Below, in pieces: positions 40,964 through 48,221 of a stretch of 64,000 bases of DNA. The translations under genes and the position numbers were made by a program. Every line of letters begins with the position of its first letter. The stretch's first letter is position 1. Source of the DNA: SYOC01 sp964441775 (lineage in GTDB: Bacteria; Desulfobacterota; Binatia; Bin18); the NCBI GenBank assembly GCA_964441775.1, contig CAYTVL010000008.1:115593-179592 (forward strand). Reading direction: 5' to 3'. Under the pieces are notes generated by a model. That model saw only the letters and a program-made list of their open reading frames with translations. It made no database searches and was not told where the DNA came from.

Positions 40964-43600
40964 ATGACTGGGAAAGAAATTCGCGACAGTTTCCTCAAAT
41001 TTTTTGCCGAGCGCGGACACACAATCGTGCCCAGCGCTTCTCTTATTCCGGCAAGCGACCCGACGTTGCTCTTCACCAATGCCGGTATGGTGCCGTTTAA
41101 GAATATCTTTCTCGGTATTGATCTTCCAACGCAGCCGCGTGTGGTTAATTCCCAGAAATGCCTGCGGGTCTCAGGCAAGCATAATGATCTCGAAGAGGTC
41201 GGTCGGGACACCTATCACCACACCTTCTTCGAAATGCTCGGCAATTGGTCATTCGGCGATTACTACAAAAAGGAAGCGATCCTCTGGGCCTGGGACCTGC
41301 TCACCAACGTCTGGAAACTTCCTAAGGACAAACTCTGGGCAACGATCTACAAGACTGATGATGAGGCTGAAGATTGGTGGCGGACACTTACAGACATCAA
41401 CATAGATCAAATTCAGCGCTTTGCGGAAAAAGACAATTTTTGGGAAATGGGCGAAACCGGGCCTTGTGGGCCGTGCTCGGAAATTCACATTGACCGTGGT
41501 CCTGGCTTTTGTGAAAAAGAAAATACCCCTGGCCATACCTGCGCCGTCAACGGCGGCTGTCCACGCTACATCGAGTTGTGGAACCTGGTTTTTATTCAGT
41601 ACAATCGCCACCCCGATCAGTCGCTTACCGAGTTACCCTCGAAACACGTCGACACAGGGATGGGACTCGAACGCGTGGCGTCAGTGATACAGAAGGTGCG
41701 CGGCAACTATGATTCAGACCTGTTGCGTGACATTATCCGCGCCACCGAAGACCTCACGAGCAAGCGATATGGTGAAGACCCGGAAGCGGACATTTCTTTT
41801 CGCGTCATCGCTGATCATGCCCGTGCAGCCTCGTTCGTCATCACAGATGGTGTAGTGCCCACCAACGAAGGGCGCGGATACGTGCTCCGTCGCATCATGC
41901 GTCGCGCCTTACGCCACGGACGCTTGCTCGGCTTTGAGGGTCCATTCTTTTTCAAAGTGGCCGAAAGTGTAGTGCGGCTCATGGGCTCAGCCTACCCGGA
42001 ACTTGTCGAACGCAAAGAGTATCTCACCGAAGTGGTCCGTAACGAAGAAGAGCGCTTCTCCGACACGTTGGGCAAAGGGCTCGCTTTGCTGGAGCAAGAA
42101 ATCGCCCAGCTCCGCCGTGCTGGCCAAAAAACGCTCGCTGGCGATGTGGCGTTTCGTTTGTACGACACCTACGGATTCCCCCTTGATCTCACCGAAGATT
42201 TTCTCTTTTCAGAGGAACTCAACCTCGATCGCGCCGGCTTCGAGAACGCCATGACCGAACAGCGCACTCGGGCCCGCGAGCATCAAAAGGGAACGGTGTA
42301 CCTCAGCGCCAACCTCACGGACTTGCGCTCGCGTTTTGTGGGAGATCGCGTTGCTGAATGGGAATCGGAAATTCTTGCGATTTTGGTGAATGGCGAGAGC
42401 CGCACCAACGCGATTCGAGAAGGAGAAGAAGTCGAAATTGTCACGGCGGAAACACCCTTTTATGGCGAGTCCGGCGGCCAAGTCGGCGACATCGGACGAC
42501 TTGAAACCGCGCGTGGCGATGTCGTCGAGATTCTCGATACGCAAAAACCGCAACTCAGCCTCATTGTGCATCGTGGTCGTGTGGTGCGAGGCGCTGTGCA
42601 AGCCGGAGATCGGGTTCGTCTCATCATCGATGCCCCACGGCGCAACGCGACGCGACTGAATCACTCGGCCACGCATATTCTGCATGCCGCACTACGCGAA
42701 GTTCTGGGACCGCATGTACGCCAGGCGGGATCACTCGTTACCCCGGAGCGCTTGCGGTTTGACTTCACGCACACCAGTCCGGTCAAAGCAGACGCTCTTC
42801 AACGTATAGAAGATATTGTCAACAACCATGTGCGCGAGAATGTCGAGGTCACGAGTGAAGAGATGGCGCTGAACGACGCCCTCAAAAGCGGAGCGTTGGC
42901 CTTCTTTGGTGAGAAATATGGCGAGCGGGTGCGCGTGCTGCGCATGGGCGACTTTTCGACGGAACTCTGCGGCGGCACCCATGTCAACCGCACGGGTGAT
43001 ATTGGTTTGTTCAAGCTTAAGGCGGAAGCCGGCGTAGCTTCCGGGGTGCGCCGCGTAGAAGCCGCCACTGGGGAGGGTGCGCTTGATTGGGTGCGACAAC
43101 GCGAGCACATCCTCAAAGAAGTGAGTCAACTGCTCAAAAGCTCGGAAGAAGATGTCGCGGACCGGATTGAGCGATTCCTCACCCAGTATCGCGAACTGGA
43201 AAAAGTCAATGCAAACCTCCAAAGCACGCTTGCGGGATCGCAAAGCGACGACATTCTCGCAGGCGTCCGTCAGTTGGCCGGCGTCAACGTCATCTCCAGT
43301 CGTGTTGAAGGAGTAGATGATAAAGGCCTTCGAGAGCTTGCAGACCGCCTACGAGATAAGCTCCAACCTTCGGTCATCGTGCTGGGCGCCGTGCAAGGAG
43401 AACGAGTCGCCCTCTTAGCCGCCGTCAGTAAAGATGTTATGAAAAAATACCATGCAGGGAACATTATCAAACAGATTGCGCCTCTCGTTGGCGGAGGTGG
43501 TGGAGGACGGCCGGATTTTGCTCAGGCTGGAGGAAAAGACGCGTCACGTCTGGAGGAAGCCTTACAAAAGGTGTATGAGTTGATCGAACACGCATCGTAA
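40964..43600 (+). CDS. alaS: Alanyl-tRNA synthetase
   Basis: AlaRS charges tRNA-Ala. The 878-residue protein has the class II core (GKEIRDSFLKFFAERGHTIVPSASLIP at the start, followed by NVNAGM-type LFTNAGMVPFKNIFLG), the editing domain with LNHSATHILHAAL near residues 565-577 and CGGTHVNRTGDIG near 668-680, and the C-terminal C-Ala domain ending GGGGGGRPDFAQAGGKD. An AGAGGA site lies upstream. Length is normal and all landmarks are intact. Confidence 0.98.
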   Translation: MTGKEIRDSFLKFFAERGHTIVPSASLIPASDPTLLFTNAGMVPFKNIFLGIDLPTQPRVVNSQKCLRVSGKHNDLEEVGRDTYHHTFFEMLGNWSFGDYYKKEAILWAWDLLTNVWKLPKDKLWATIYKTDDEAEDWWRTLTDINIDQIQRFAEKDNFWEMGETGPCGPCSEIHIDRGPGFCEKENTPGHTCAVNGGCPRYIELWNLVFIQYNRHPDQSLTELPSKHVDTGMGLERVASVIQKVRGNYDSDLLRDIIRATEDLTSKRYGEDPEADISFRVIADHARAASFVITDGVVPTNEGRGYVLRRIMRRALRHGRLLGFEGPFFFKVAESVVRLMGSAYPELVERKEYLTEVVRNEEERFSDTLGKGLALLEQEIAQLRRAGQKTLAGDVAFRLYDTYGFPLDLTEDFLFSEELNLDRAGFENAMTEQRTRAREHQKGTVYLSANLTDLRSRFVGDRVAEWESEILAILVNGESRTNAIREGEEVEIVTAETPFYGESGGQVGDIGRLETARGDVVEILDTQKPQLSLIVHRGRVVRGAVQAGDRVRLIIDAPRRNATRLNHSATHILHAALREVLGPHVRQAGSLVTPERLRFDFTHTSPVKADALQRIEDIVNNHVRENVEVTSEEMALNDALKSGALAFFGEKYGERVRVLRMGDFSTELCGGTHVNRTGDIGLFKLKAEAGVASGVRRVEAATGEGALDWVRQREHILKEVSQLLKSSEEDVADRIERFLTQYRELEKVNANLQSTLAGSQSDDILAGVRQLAGVNVISSRVEGVDDKGLRELADRLRDKLQPSVIVLGAVQGERVALLAAVSKDVMKKYHAGNIIKQIAPLVGGGGGGRPDFAQAGGKDASRLEEALQKVYELIEHAS

Positions 43601-43609
43601 AGGAGGCTT

Positions 43610-44821
43610 GTGCCGCAGCTCGAACATACCGGCGGAGACACCGCGCGTCTGCAATTCGAGAATCACCGATTCTTTAATGATCTTCTTGGTCGACAAGACG
43701 AACACGTGCATGCGATCGAGAAAGCTATCGGCGTCAAACTCTCGGCCTCTGGTTCTTCTTTGCTCATCATGGGGGATGACGCCCAGCGTGAGCTGGCGAC
43801 CCGAGTTGCTTCGCAACTGTACGGACTGATCCAAAACGGCTACCCAGTTTACGCAAGTGATGTAGACTACGCCATCCGCATTCTCAGTCGCGATCGCTCC
43901 GCAAATCTCAAAGATATATTTCTTGACACTGTTTACATATCCTCACATCGTCGCACCATTACGCCCAAAAGCATTGCCCAGAAAGCCTACATCGACGCGA
44001 TTCGCAAACACGACATCGTTTTTGGCATAGGCCCAGCCGGCACAGGAAAAACATACCTGGCTATGGCTGTCGCTGTCGCCGAGTTGATGAAACACAAAGT
44101 GAGTCGGGTCGTACTCACGCGACCAGCCGTCGAGGCGGGCGAGAAGCTCGGCTTCCTTCCCGGCGATTTAGCGGAGAAGATCAATCCGTATCTGCGACCG
44201 CTGTACGACGCGCTCCATGACATGGTTGACTTTGACAAGGCGAGTAAACTAATGGAGCGCGGCACGATCGAAGTGGCGCCGCTGGCGTTTATGAGGGGAA
44301 GGACGCTTAATGATTCCTTTGTCATCCTCGACGAAGCGCAGAACACCACCCCGGAACAGATGAAGATGTTCCTCACGCGTCTGGGCTATGGCTCCAAAGC
44401 GGTGATTACTGGCGACGTAACGCAAATCGACTTGCCCATCGGGACACGATCTGGCTTGAAAGAGGCGCAACAAATTCTGCGGAGCATCGACGGCATCAAC
44501 TTTTCTTTTTTTAGCGAGAAGGATGTCGTCCGACACCGTCTCGTGCAGGACATCATTACTGCTTATGAACGAGCGCAAGAAGAACAAGAGCGCGCCGCCG
44601 AAGAAAAACGCGAATTCCGCCGCCTCCAACGACAGGCGCGGTATGATGATCGACATTTCCGGCAAAGCCCCAGGGATGAGGCGGGCCGAGCTGCGCCGTT
44701 GGATACGGACGGCGCTACGGCATCTCCGGCAGCCGCAGGCGGAACTCAGCCTCGCCCTAGTGACCGACCGAGAGATCCGCGCCCTGAACCTTCAGTATCG
44801 CAAGAAAGACAAGCCGACTGA
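43610..44821 (+). CDS. PhoH family ATPase with extended C-terminus overlapping ybeY
   Basis: This 403-residue PhoH/PhoL protein has Walker A GPAGTGKTYL at 141-150 and a Walker B region FVILDEAQNTTPEQMKMFLTRLGYGSKAVITGDVTQIDLP near 240-279. PhoH proteins are ATPases linked to RNA or phosphate-stress functions, and this one sits before ybeY as PhoL usually does. It starts with GTG behind AAAGGAGG at short spacing. The family is usually about 320-350 residues; here the last 60 or so residues are a Pro/Arg/Asp-rich tail that is encoded in the same DNA as the start of ybeY, in another frame. Confidence 0.92.
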   Translation: MPQLEHTGGDTARLQFENHRFFNDLLGRQDEHVHAIEKAIGVKLSASGSSLLIMGDDAQRELATRVASQLYGLIQNGYPVYASDVDYAIRILSRDRSANLKDIFLDTVYISSHRRTITPKSIAQKAYIDAIRKHDIVFGIGPAGTGKTYLAMAVAVAELMKHKVSRVVLTRPAVEAGEKLGFLPGDLAEKINPYLRPLYDALHDMVDFDKASKLMERGTIEVAPLAFMRGRTLNDSFVILDEAQNTTPEQMKMFLTRLGYGSKAVITGDVTQIDLPIGTRSGLKEAQQILRSIDGINFSFFSEKDVVRHRLVQDIITAYERAQEEQERAAEEKREFRRLQRQARYDDRHFRQSPRDEAGRAAPLDTDGATASPAAAGGTQPRPSDRPRDPRPEPSVSQERQAD

Positions 44822-45059
44822 TGTCTTGTCTTTTCCGCTTGCAGACGAACTGTACCCTCATTTACTCGGAGATGTCATTATCTCAATAGAGACGGCGGCT
44901 CGTCAGGCGCAACGCCACGGCCATTCACTCTGCGAAGAAATCCACACATTACTCATCCACGGCATTTTGCATTTGCTCGGCTATGACCACGAAGTGTCAC
45001 GTAGCGAAGCGATTCGTATGCATCGCAAGGAGCGGGAAGTGAAGGCGCTGCTCTCGTGA
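44643..45059 (+). CDS. ybeY: Endoribonuclease YbeY
   Basis: YbeY is a zinc-dependent endoribonuclease needed for 16S rRNA 3' maturation and ribosome quality control. The product from the ATG at 44643 (another ATG follows) is 138 residues and begins MMIDISGKAPG. The zinc-binding motif HGILHLLGYDH is near residues 105-115, with RMH shortly after. The KDKPTDVLSFPLADE segment is typical. About 179 bases of its 5' end overlap the tail of the PhoH frame. Starting later, at the ATG at 44676, is possible but would lose the first beta-strand. Confidence 0.94.
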   Translation: MMIDISGKAPGMRRAELRRWIRTALRHLRQPQAELSLALVTDREIRALNLQYRKKDKPTDVLSFPLADELYPHLLGDVIISIETAARQAQRHGHSLCEEIHTLLIHGILHLLGYDHEVSRSEAIRMHRKEREVKALLS

Positions 45060-45085
45060 ACACGCGAGTCTCCTCGTGCTTTCCG

Positions 45086-45532
45086 TCACGGAGAGAAAAC
45101 CAAAATCATCAAGAGTGCATCTTCGCCGTCAGCGTAATAGCCTCGTCGCATCCCAACCTGGCGAAACCCGAGTTTTTTGTACAGCTGTATTGCCGGGAGA
45201 TTGCTGCCCCGCACTTCGAGATTGGCGGATTGCACTCCGCTCCGTTGTCCGTCCTCAAGTGCTGATCGTAGAAGAAGGTCAGCAATTCCTTGCCGACGAA
45301 AATGTGGATGAACGGCGACATTGAGAATTTGCACTTCATCCGCCACGTCCCAGCAACAGATGTAGCCTACGACTTCTCCCTCGCGTTCCGCGACAGTCAG
45401 ACGACTGTGGGGATTCTGCAATTCATAGAGAAATGCCGTTCGGGTCCAGGGCGAAGAAAAAGACGATTCTTCAATGGCCAGTATGGCTGGCAGATCTGCT
45501 TCAATGAAAGAGCGGAGGATGATGTCGTTCAT
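45086..45532 (-). CDS. rimI: Ribosomal protein S18-alanine N-acetyltransferase RimI
   Basis: RimI acetylates the N-terminal alanine of S18 and is a GNAT-fold enzyme. The 148-residue product has the acetyl-CoA motif VAVHPHFRRQGIADLLL near residues 72-88 and the later LEVRGSNLPAIQLYKKLGFRQVGMRRGYY typical of RimI. It is convergent with ybeY, with 26 bases between the stops, so it is not part of that operon. tsaB, a common neighbour, is not here. Confidence 0.9.
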   Translation of the reverse strand: MNDIILRSFIEADLPAILAIEESSFSSPWTRTAFLYELQNPHSRLTVAEREGEVVGYICCWDVADEVQILNVAVHPHFRRQGIADLLLRSALEDGQRSGVQSANLEVRGSNLPAIQLYKKLGFRQVGMRRGYYADGEDALLMILVFSP

Positions 45533-45966
45533 AGGTGCGTCTCACAGGGTTCTCTGCTTCTCAGCGATCCCCTAACCTCCGGTCCCTGCATCTTGCTGTA
45601 GCAACCTCAGGTCAGTCAATCACGGTGGACAAGATATACAAAAGCGACAAAATTTTATCGCTTGGCTTTGTCCATGATATTTTTTTACGGTGTTGAATGT
45701 GCTATCCCATTCTTGACAGAATCAAAGAGAATGTGTCAAAGCGCCCTGCGTTCACAAGCTGTTAGATTGTAGGCGTATTGCCAAGTCTTGTAAAACTACA
45801 GTGATCTGGGAACGGAAAGTCAATAGAGCCTGCTCTCTGGAGCCGTAAGATCACACTACCAGAAAGTGAGGGTTGTCAGAGTAATTGAAGTTGGCCGGGT
45901 TACAAGAGTGACTCTCGTGTTGGTCACGGAGGTAGCCTGGCCTTTTTTTGTTCGGGATGTGGGCCT
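45533..45966. other. Gene-free gap with an inverted repeat
   Basis: No coding sequence can be supported here. The stretch contains a two-part inverted repeat at 45626-45674 and is otherwise unremarkable. A second GCCTGGCC followed by seven T residues occurs near 45939-45953, reminiscent of the terminator at 46229 but without a complete stem. Confidence 0.5.
45626..45687 (+). terminator. Possible terminator or structured element upstream of rimI
   Basis: TGGACAA (45626-45632) pairs with TTGTCCA (45668-45674), and inside it AAGCGA (45642-45647) pairs with TCGCTT (45658-45663). A run of seven T residues follows at about 45681-45687. It would end a plus-strand transcript, but no plus-strand gene directly precedes it; readthrough from ybeY across rimI, or a lost gene, could explain it. 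Confidence 0.4.
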
Positions 45967-46179
45967 TTGCCTATGGAAGAAGTTCCTCCGTATCGAGGGC
46001 GTTCGCATGTTTTCATTACCAACGCCGAGGACAATCTGTTGTATGTGCAGTTGTTGACGTACCGGGAGTACCCATCGAATTTCTACGATGTCAAGACGGG
46101 GAGCAACGGGGCGGCTGCGACCACGAGGTGGGATTACTGCACTGGCGTGGGCAGCCCTCGCGGCAAGAATGGCAAGTAA
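45967..46179 (+). pseudogene. C-terminal remnant of a sedolisin-like (S53) peptidase
   Basis: The 70-codon frame ends with NFYDVKTGSNGAAATTRWDYCTGVGSPRG, which resembles the C-terminus of S53 (sedolisin/kumamolisin) peptidases: the calcium-site region FYDVTSGSNG followed by GWDYxTGxGSP. The rest of the catalytic domain, with its Ser/Glu/Asp triad, is missing; upstream sequence in all frames gives nothing recognisable. A clear terminator follows about 50 bases after the stop, as expected for the tail of a once complete gene. I treat it as a decayed fragment. Confidence 0.5.
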
Positions 46180-46228
46180 CACCCAATCGAGAGAGCTGAC
46201 ATCGTCGCAGGGACGCGACAGGGCTGAG

Positions 46229-46255
46229 AGGCCTGGCCAAGCCGGGCCTTTTTTT
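46229..46255 (+). terminator. Intrinsic terminator
   Basis: AGGCCTGGC (46229-46237) pairs with GCCGGGCCT (46241-46249) with one T-G pair, across a three-base loop, followed by seven T residues. It lies 50 bases after the S53-peptidase remnant and probably served that gene. Confidence 0.85.
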
Positions 46256-46400
46256 CGCGCCCCCTTTCCTGTGGCGCCCTCACATCGAGAAGGTCTCTAC
46301 CGGCCGACCATGCACATGTAACGAGGAACAATTTCTCTCCTCAGTTGGCTCCACCTCATCGGTTGACACTGTGCCACTGCGAGCGCATCCTACAATTAAT

Positions 46401-46745
46401 ATGAGAACGTTGAGATCTGCGCTTCGCGCCATCGCTATCACAGTGGCCGTAACACCGACGTTAGGGTCATCCGTGCCCGTCTTCGCTGCGGACCAGGGGC
46501 ACACTCCCGGACCGGCGAAACCGCTTGGTGGGGATGCTCGGGATGTGTCGCCTTATGTTCCTCCTGCAGATGTGTATATTCCTGAAAGCAGCAAGGCCAT
46601 TCCTGGGGATGCTGGGAAGCGCACGCATACGAACATCCTGATTCGTAAGCCAAGCAAGAGTCAGCCGAAAGCACCTGCGGATCTGAGCCAGCCGGAGCCA
46701 GAGGCGCCTGCAACTCCGAAGAATACGCGAGAAAAAAATCGTTAG
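46401..46745 (+). CDS. Small secreted Pro-rich protein of unknown function
   Basis: From the ATG at 46401 the product is 114 residues, with a signal peptide (LRAIAITVAVTPTLG, cleavage probably after VFAA). The mature part is rich in Pro, Ala, Lys and Glu, with no recognised domain, and is probably disordered. A GTG at 46371 would add ten residues. No good ribosome site is seen, which lowers confidence. It follows the S53-remnant terminator. The function is unknown. Confidence 0.5.
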   Translation: MRTLRSALRAIAITVAVTPTLGSSVPVFAADQGHTPGPAKPLGGDARDVSPYVPPADVYIPESSKAIPGDAGKRTHTNILIRKPSKSQPKAPADLSQPEPEAPATPKNTREKNR

Positions 46746-46918
46746 AAAAATAAGGACTATTTACGCTCCCCGGTGGCGGCGCGCCTTCGGTCTATCTACG
46801 CACGACCGTCAAAAGTCTAAAAAAGTATTTATAAAACTCTATTGACATCTACTATAGAATTAAGGCACAAATAAAGAATCATTACTATCTCTCGTAGGAG
46901 GGAGAACTGGAGGTCTTT

Positions 46919-47257
46919 ATGCGAATCTGGGGAAGGCGTTTCTTGACCGCGGCTTGTGCCGCCGGCCTGTTTCATGGCGCCGCGGCGTGGGGTCAATCGG
47001 CGGGCGTAACTACACCGAGTGCGGAACTCAAGCCTGTTACGGCCATGGCTGAAAAACCAATAGCCAAAGTAAACATCAATACCGCTGATGAAACGGCGCT
47101 GACCGCGCTGAAAGGCATCGGAAAAGTCAAAGCCAAGGCCATTCTCGAATATCGTCAGAATAACGGTCCTTTTAAAACCGTGGACGAGTTGGAAAAAGTG
47201 AAAGGGATCGGAGAGAAAACCGTGGCGAATTTACGGGATCAATTAGCCGTGGAATAG
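46919..47257 (+). CDS. ComEA-like helix-hairpin-helix protein
   Basis: The 112-residue product has a signal peptide (about residues 1-26, FLTAACAAGLFHGAAAWGQ) and a ComEA-type double helix-hairpin-helix domain: KVNINTADETALTALKGIGKVKAKAIL, then FKTVDELEKVKGIGEKTVANLRDQL. Such proteins bind double-stranded DNA at the cell surface or periplasm. A GGAGG site lies six bases before the ATG. With comEC about 3 kb downstream this points to a DNA-uptake function, but similar proteins exist in non-competent species. Confidence 0.88.
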   Translation: MRIWGRRFLTAACAAGLFHGAAAWGQSAGVTTPSAELKPVTAMAEKPIAKVNINTADETALTALKGIGKVKAKAILEYRQNNGPFKTVDELEKVKGIGEKTVANLRDQLAVE

Positions 47258-47314
47258 AAAACCAATGAAGAAACCGCGCCTGGGGATGAGCACGAGGGGG
47301 TGTTCACCCCAGCT

Positions 47315-47641
47315 TCATCGCGAAGCAGTCAGGACAGCGCCTGACCGCTCTTCTCGCACCGTTTTGGTGATTGCTGGACGCGACGGAATATCGCATACCA
47401 CAACCTGTAGTTGCTGCTCAATAAGATCCAGGGTCTTCGCGAACGGGATACACTCCAAAACGATCCGACAGGTGCGTTCGTCGTGCACCTGCGTAAAGTG
47501 GAGTCCATACACAATGCCCATCTGTCGTAGATGTGGCGTCATGTCCTTTACGACCTCTCGCATACGCATGTCTGAGAGGTTCGTACAATCGGTGAGGAAA
47601 TGTGTATGAATCCACTGGACTTCACGACCGAGGATCTTCAT
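47315..47641 (-). CDS. Hypothetical protein
   Basis: This 108-residue protein is not recognised. Its composition looks like a folded cytosolic protein: MKILGREVQWIHTHFLTDC, then MREVVKDMTPHLRQMGIVYGLHFTQVHDERTCRIVLECIPF. The stretch between residues 25 and 75 has an alternating pattern suggesting a ferredoxin-like alpha/beta fold. I start it at the ATG at 47641, with AGAGG upstream; a TTG at 47650 is the alternative. It is transcribed against comEA and in the same direction as the downstream lipoprotein gene. Confidence is moderate because a plus-strand frame overlaps the same DNA. Confidence 0.55.
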   Translation of the reverse strand: MKILGREVQWIHTHFLTDCTNLSDMRMREVVKDMTPHLRQMGIVYGLHFTQVHDERTCRIVLECIPFAKTLDLIEQQLQVVVCDIPSRPAITKTVREERSGAVLTASR

Positions 47642-47677
47642 GGATTTCAACTGCCTCTATTTAGCTTCCCAGTAGGA

Positions 47678-47959
47678 TTAGCCCTTGGGGAATTTTTTGT
47701 CGCACTCTGAACGGCAACTGCTGGAGAAATCATCCGCCTTGGTGGTGCATTCCTGCAAGCGGTCAAACTTCTGTTGTTGAGTTAATTCGTCGATGCATTC
47801 TTTGTTCATTTTCTCTGATCCATGTTTGCATTCATTCTTACACGCGGTCAGAGGATCCGGCGGTGGTGGTTTCGGTGGTTCTTTCGGCTTTTTACAACCG
47901 GCAACTAAGAAAAACCCCGCAATGAACACCACACCGATCAAAGTCGTCCATTTCTTCAT
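47678..47959 (-). CDS. Small cysteine-rich lipoprotein
   Basis: The 93-residue product has a lipoprotein signal peptide with the lipobox LVAGC at about residues 18-22, then a Pro/Lys linker (KKPKEPPKPPPPDP). The mature domain has four regularly spaced cysteine positions (CKNEC, then CIDE, CTTK and CRSEC). Cys pairs spaced by three residues suggest a disulfide-linked helical hairpin (CX3C type) in the periplasm. A GGAGGG site precedes the ATG. Function unknown. Confidence 0.8.
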   Translation of the reverse strand: MKKWTTLIGVVFIAGFFLVAGCKKPKEPPKPPPPDPLTACKNECKHGSEKMNKECIDELTQQQKFDRLQECTTKADDFSSSCRSECDKKFPKG

Positions 47960-48221
47960 TCGTTCCCTCCATTTCCTAGAGCTGTCTTCTCCCCGGTGGG
48001 GCAGGAAGACGCAACAAGCGGGTTTTGCTCTTGCGTGCTCTCATAGCATTGTCGGCTGCACTGGGAAAGGAGGGAGATTCCAGAGCGCTGTAGCCTGTAG
48101 GCGGGTGGCTTGTTGCCCAGTCAACGTGGTCGTCACGACAAGATGGCAGGCTCTTACGGGAAAGTCGTCCGGCCGTTTCTCCCTGCGTGTGGACCGTAGC
48201 TTTCGCCCATGGCTTGGTGGT

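Noticed and set aside
46800..46870. TTGACA at about 46850 as a sigma-70 promoter for the ComEA-like gene
   Set aside because: No acceptable -10 hexamer lies 16-18 bases downstream; the nearby TATAGA is too close to it.
47265..47609. Plus-strand frame of 114 codons after the ComEA-like gene
   Set aside because: The minus-strand frame over the same DNA has a better start context and a more protein-like composition.
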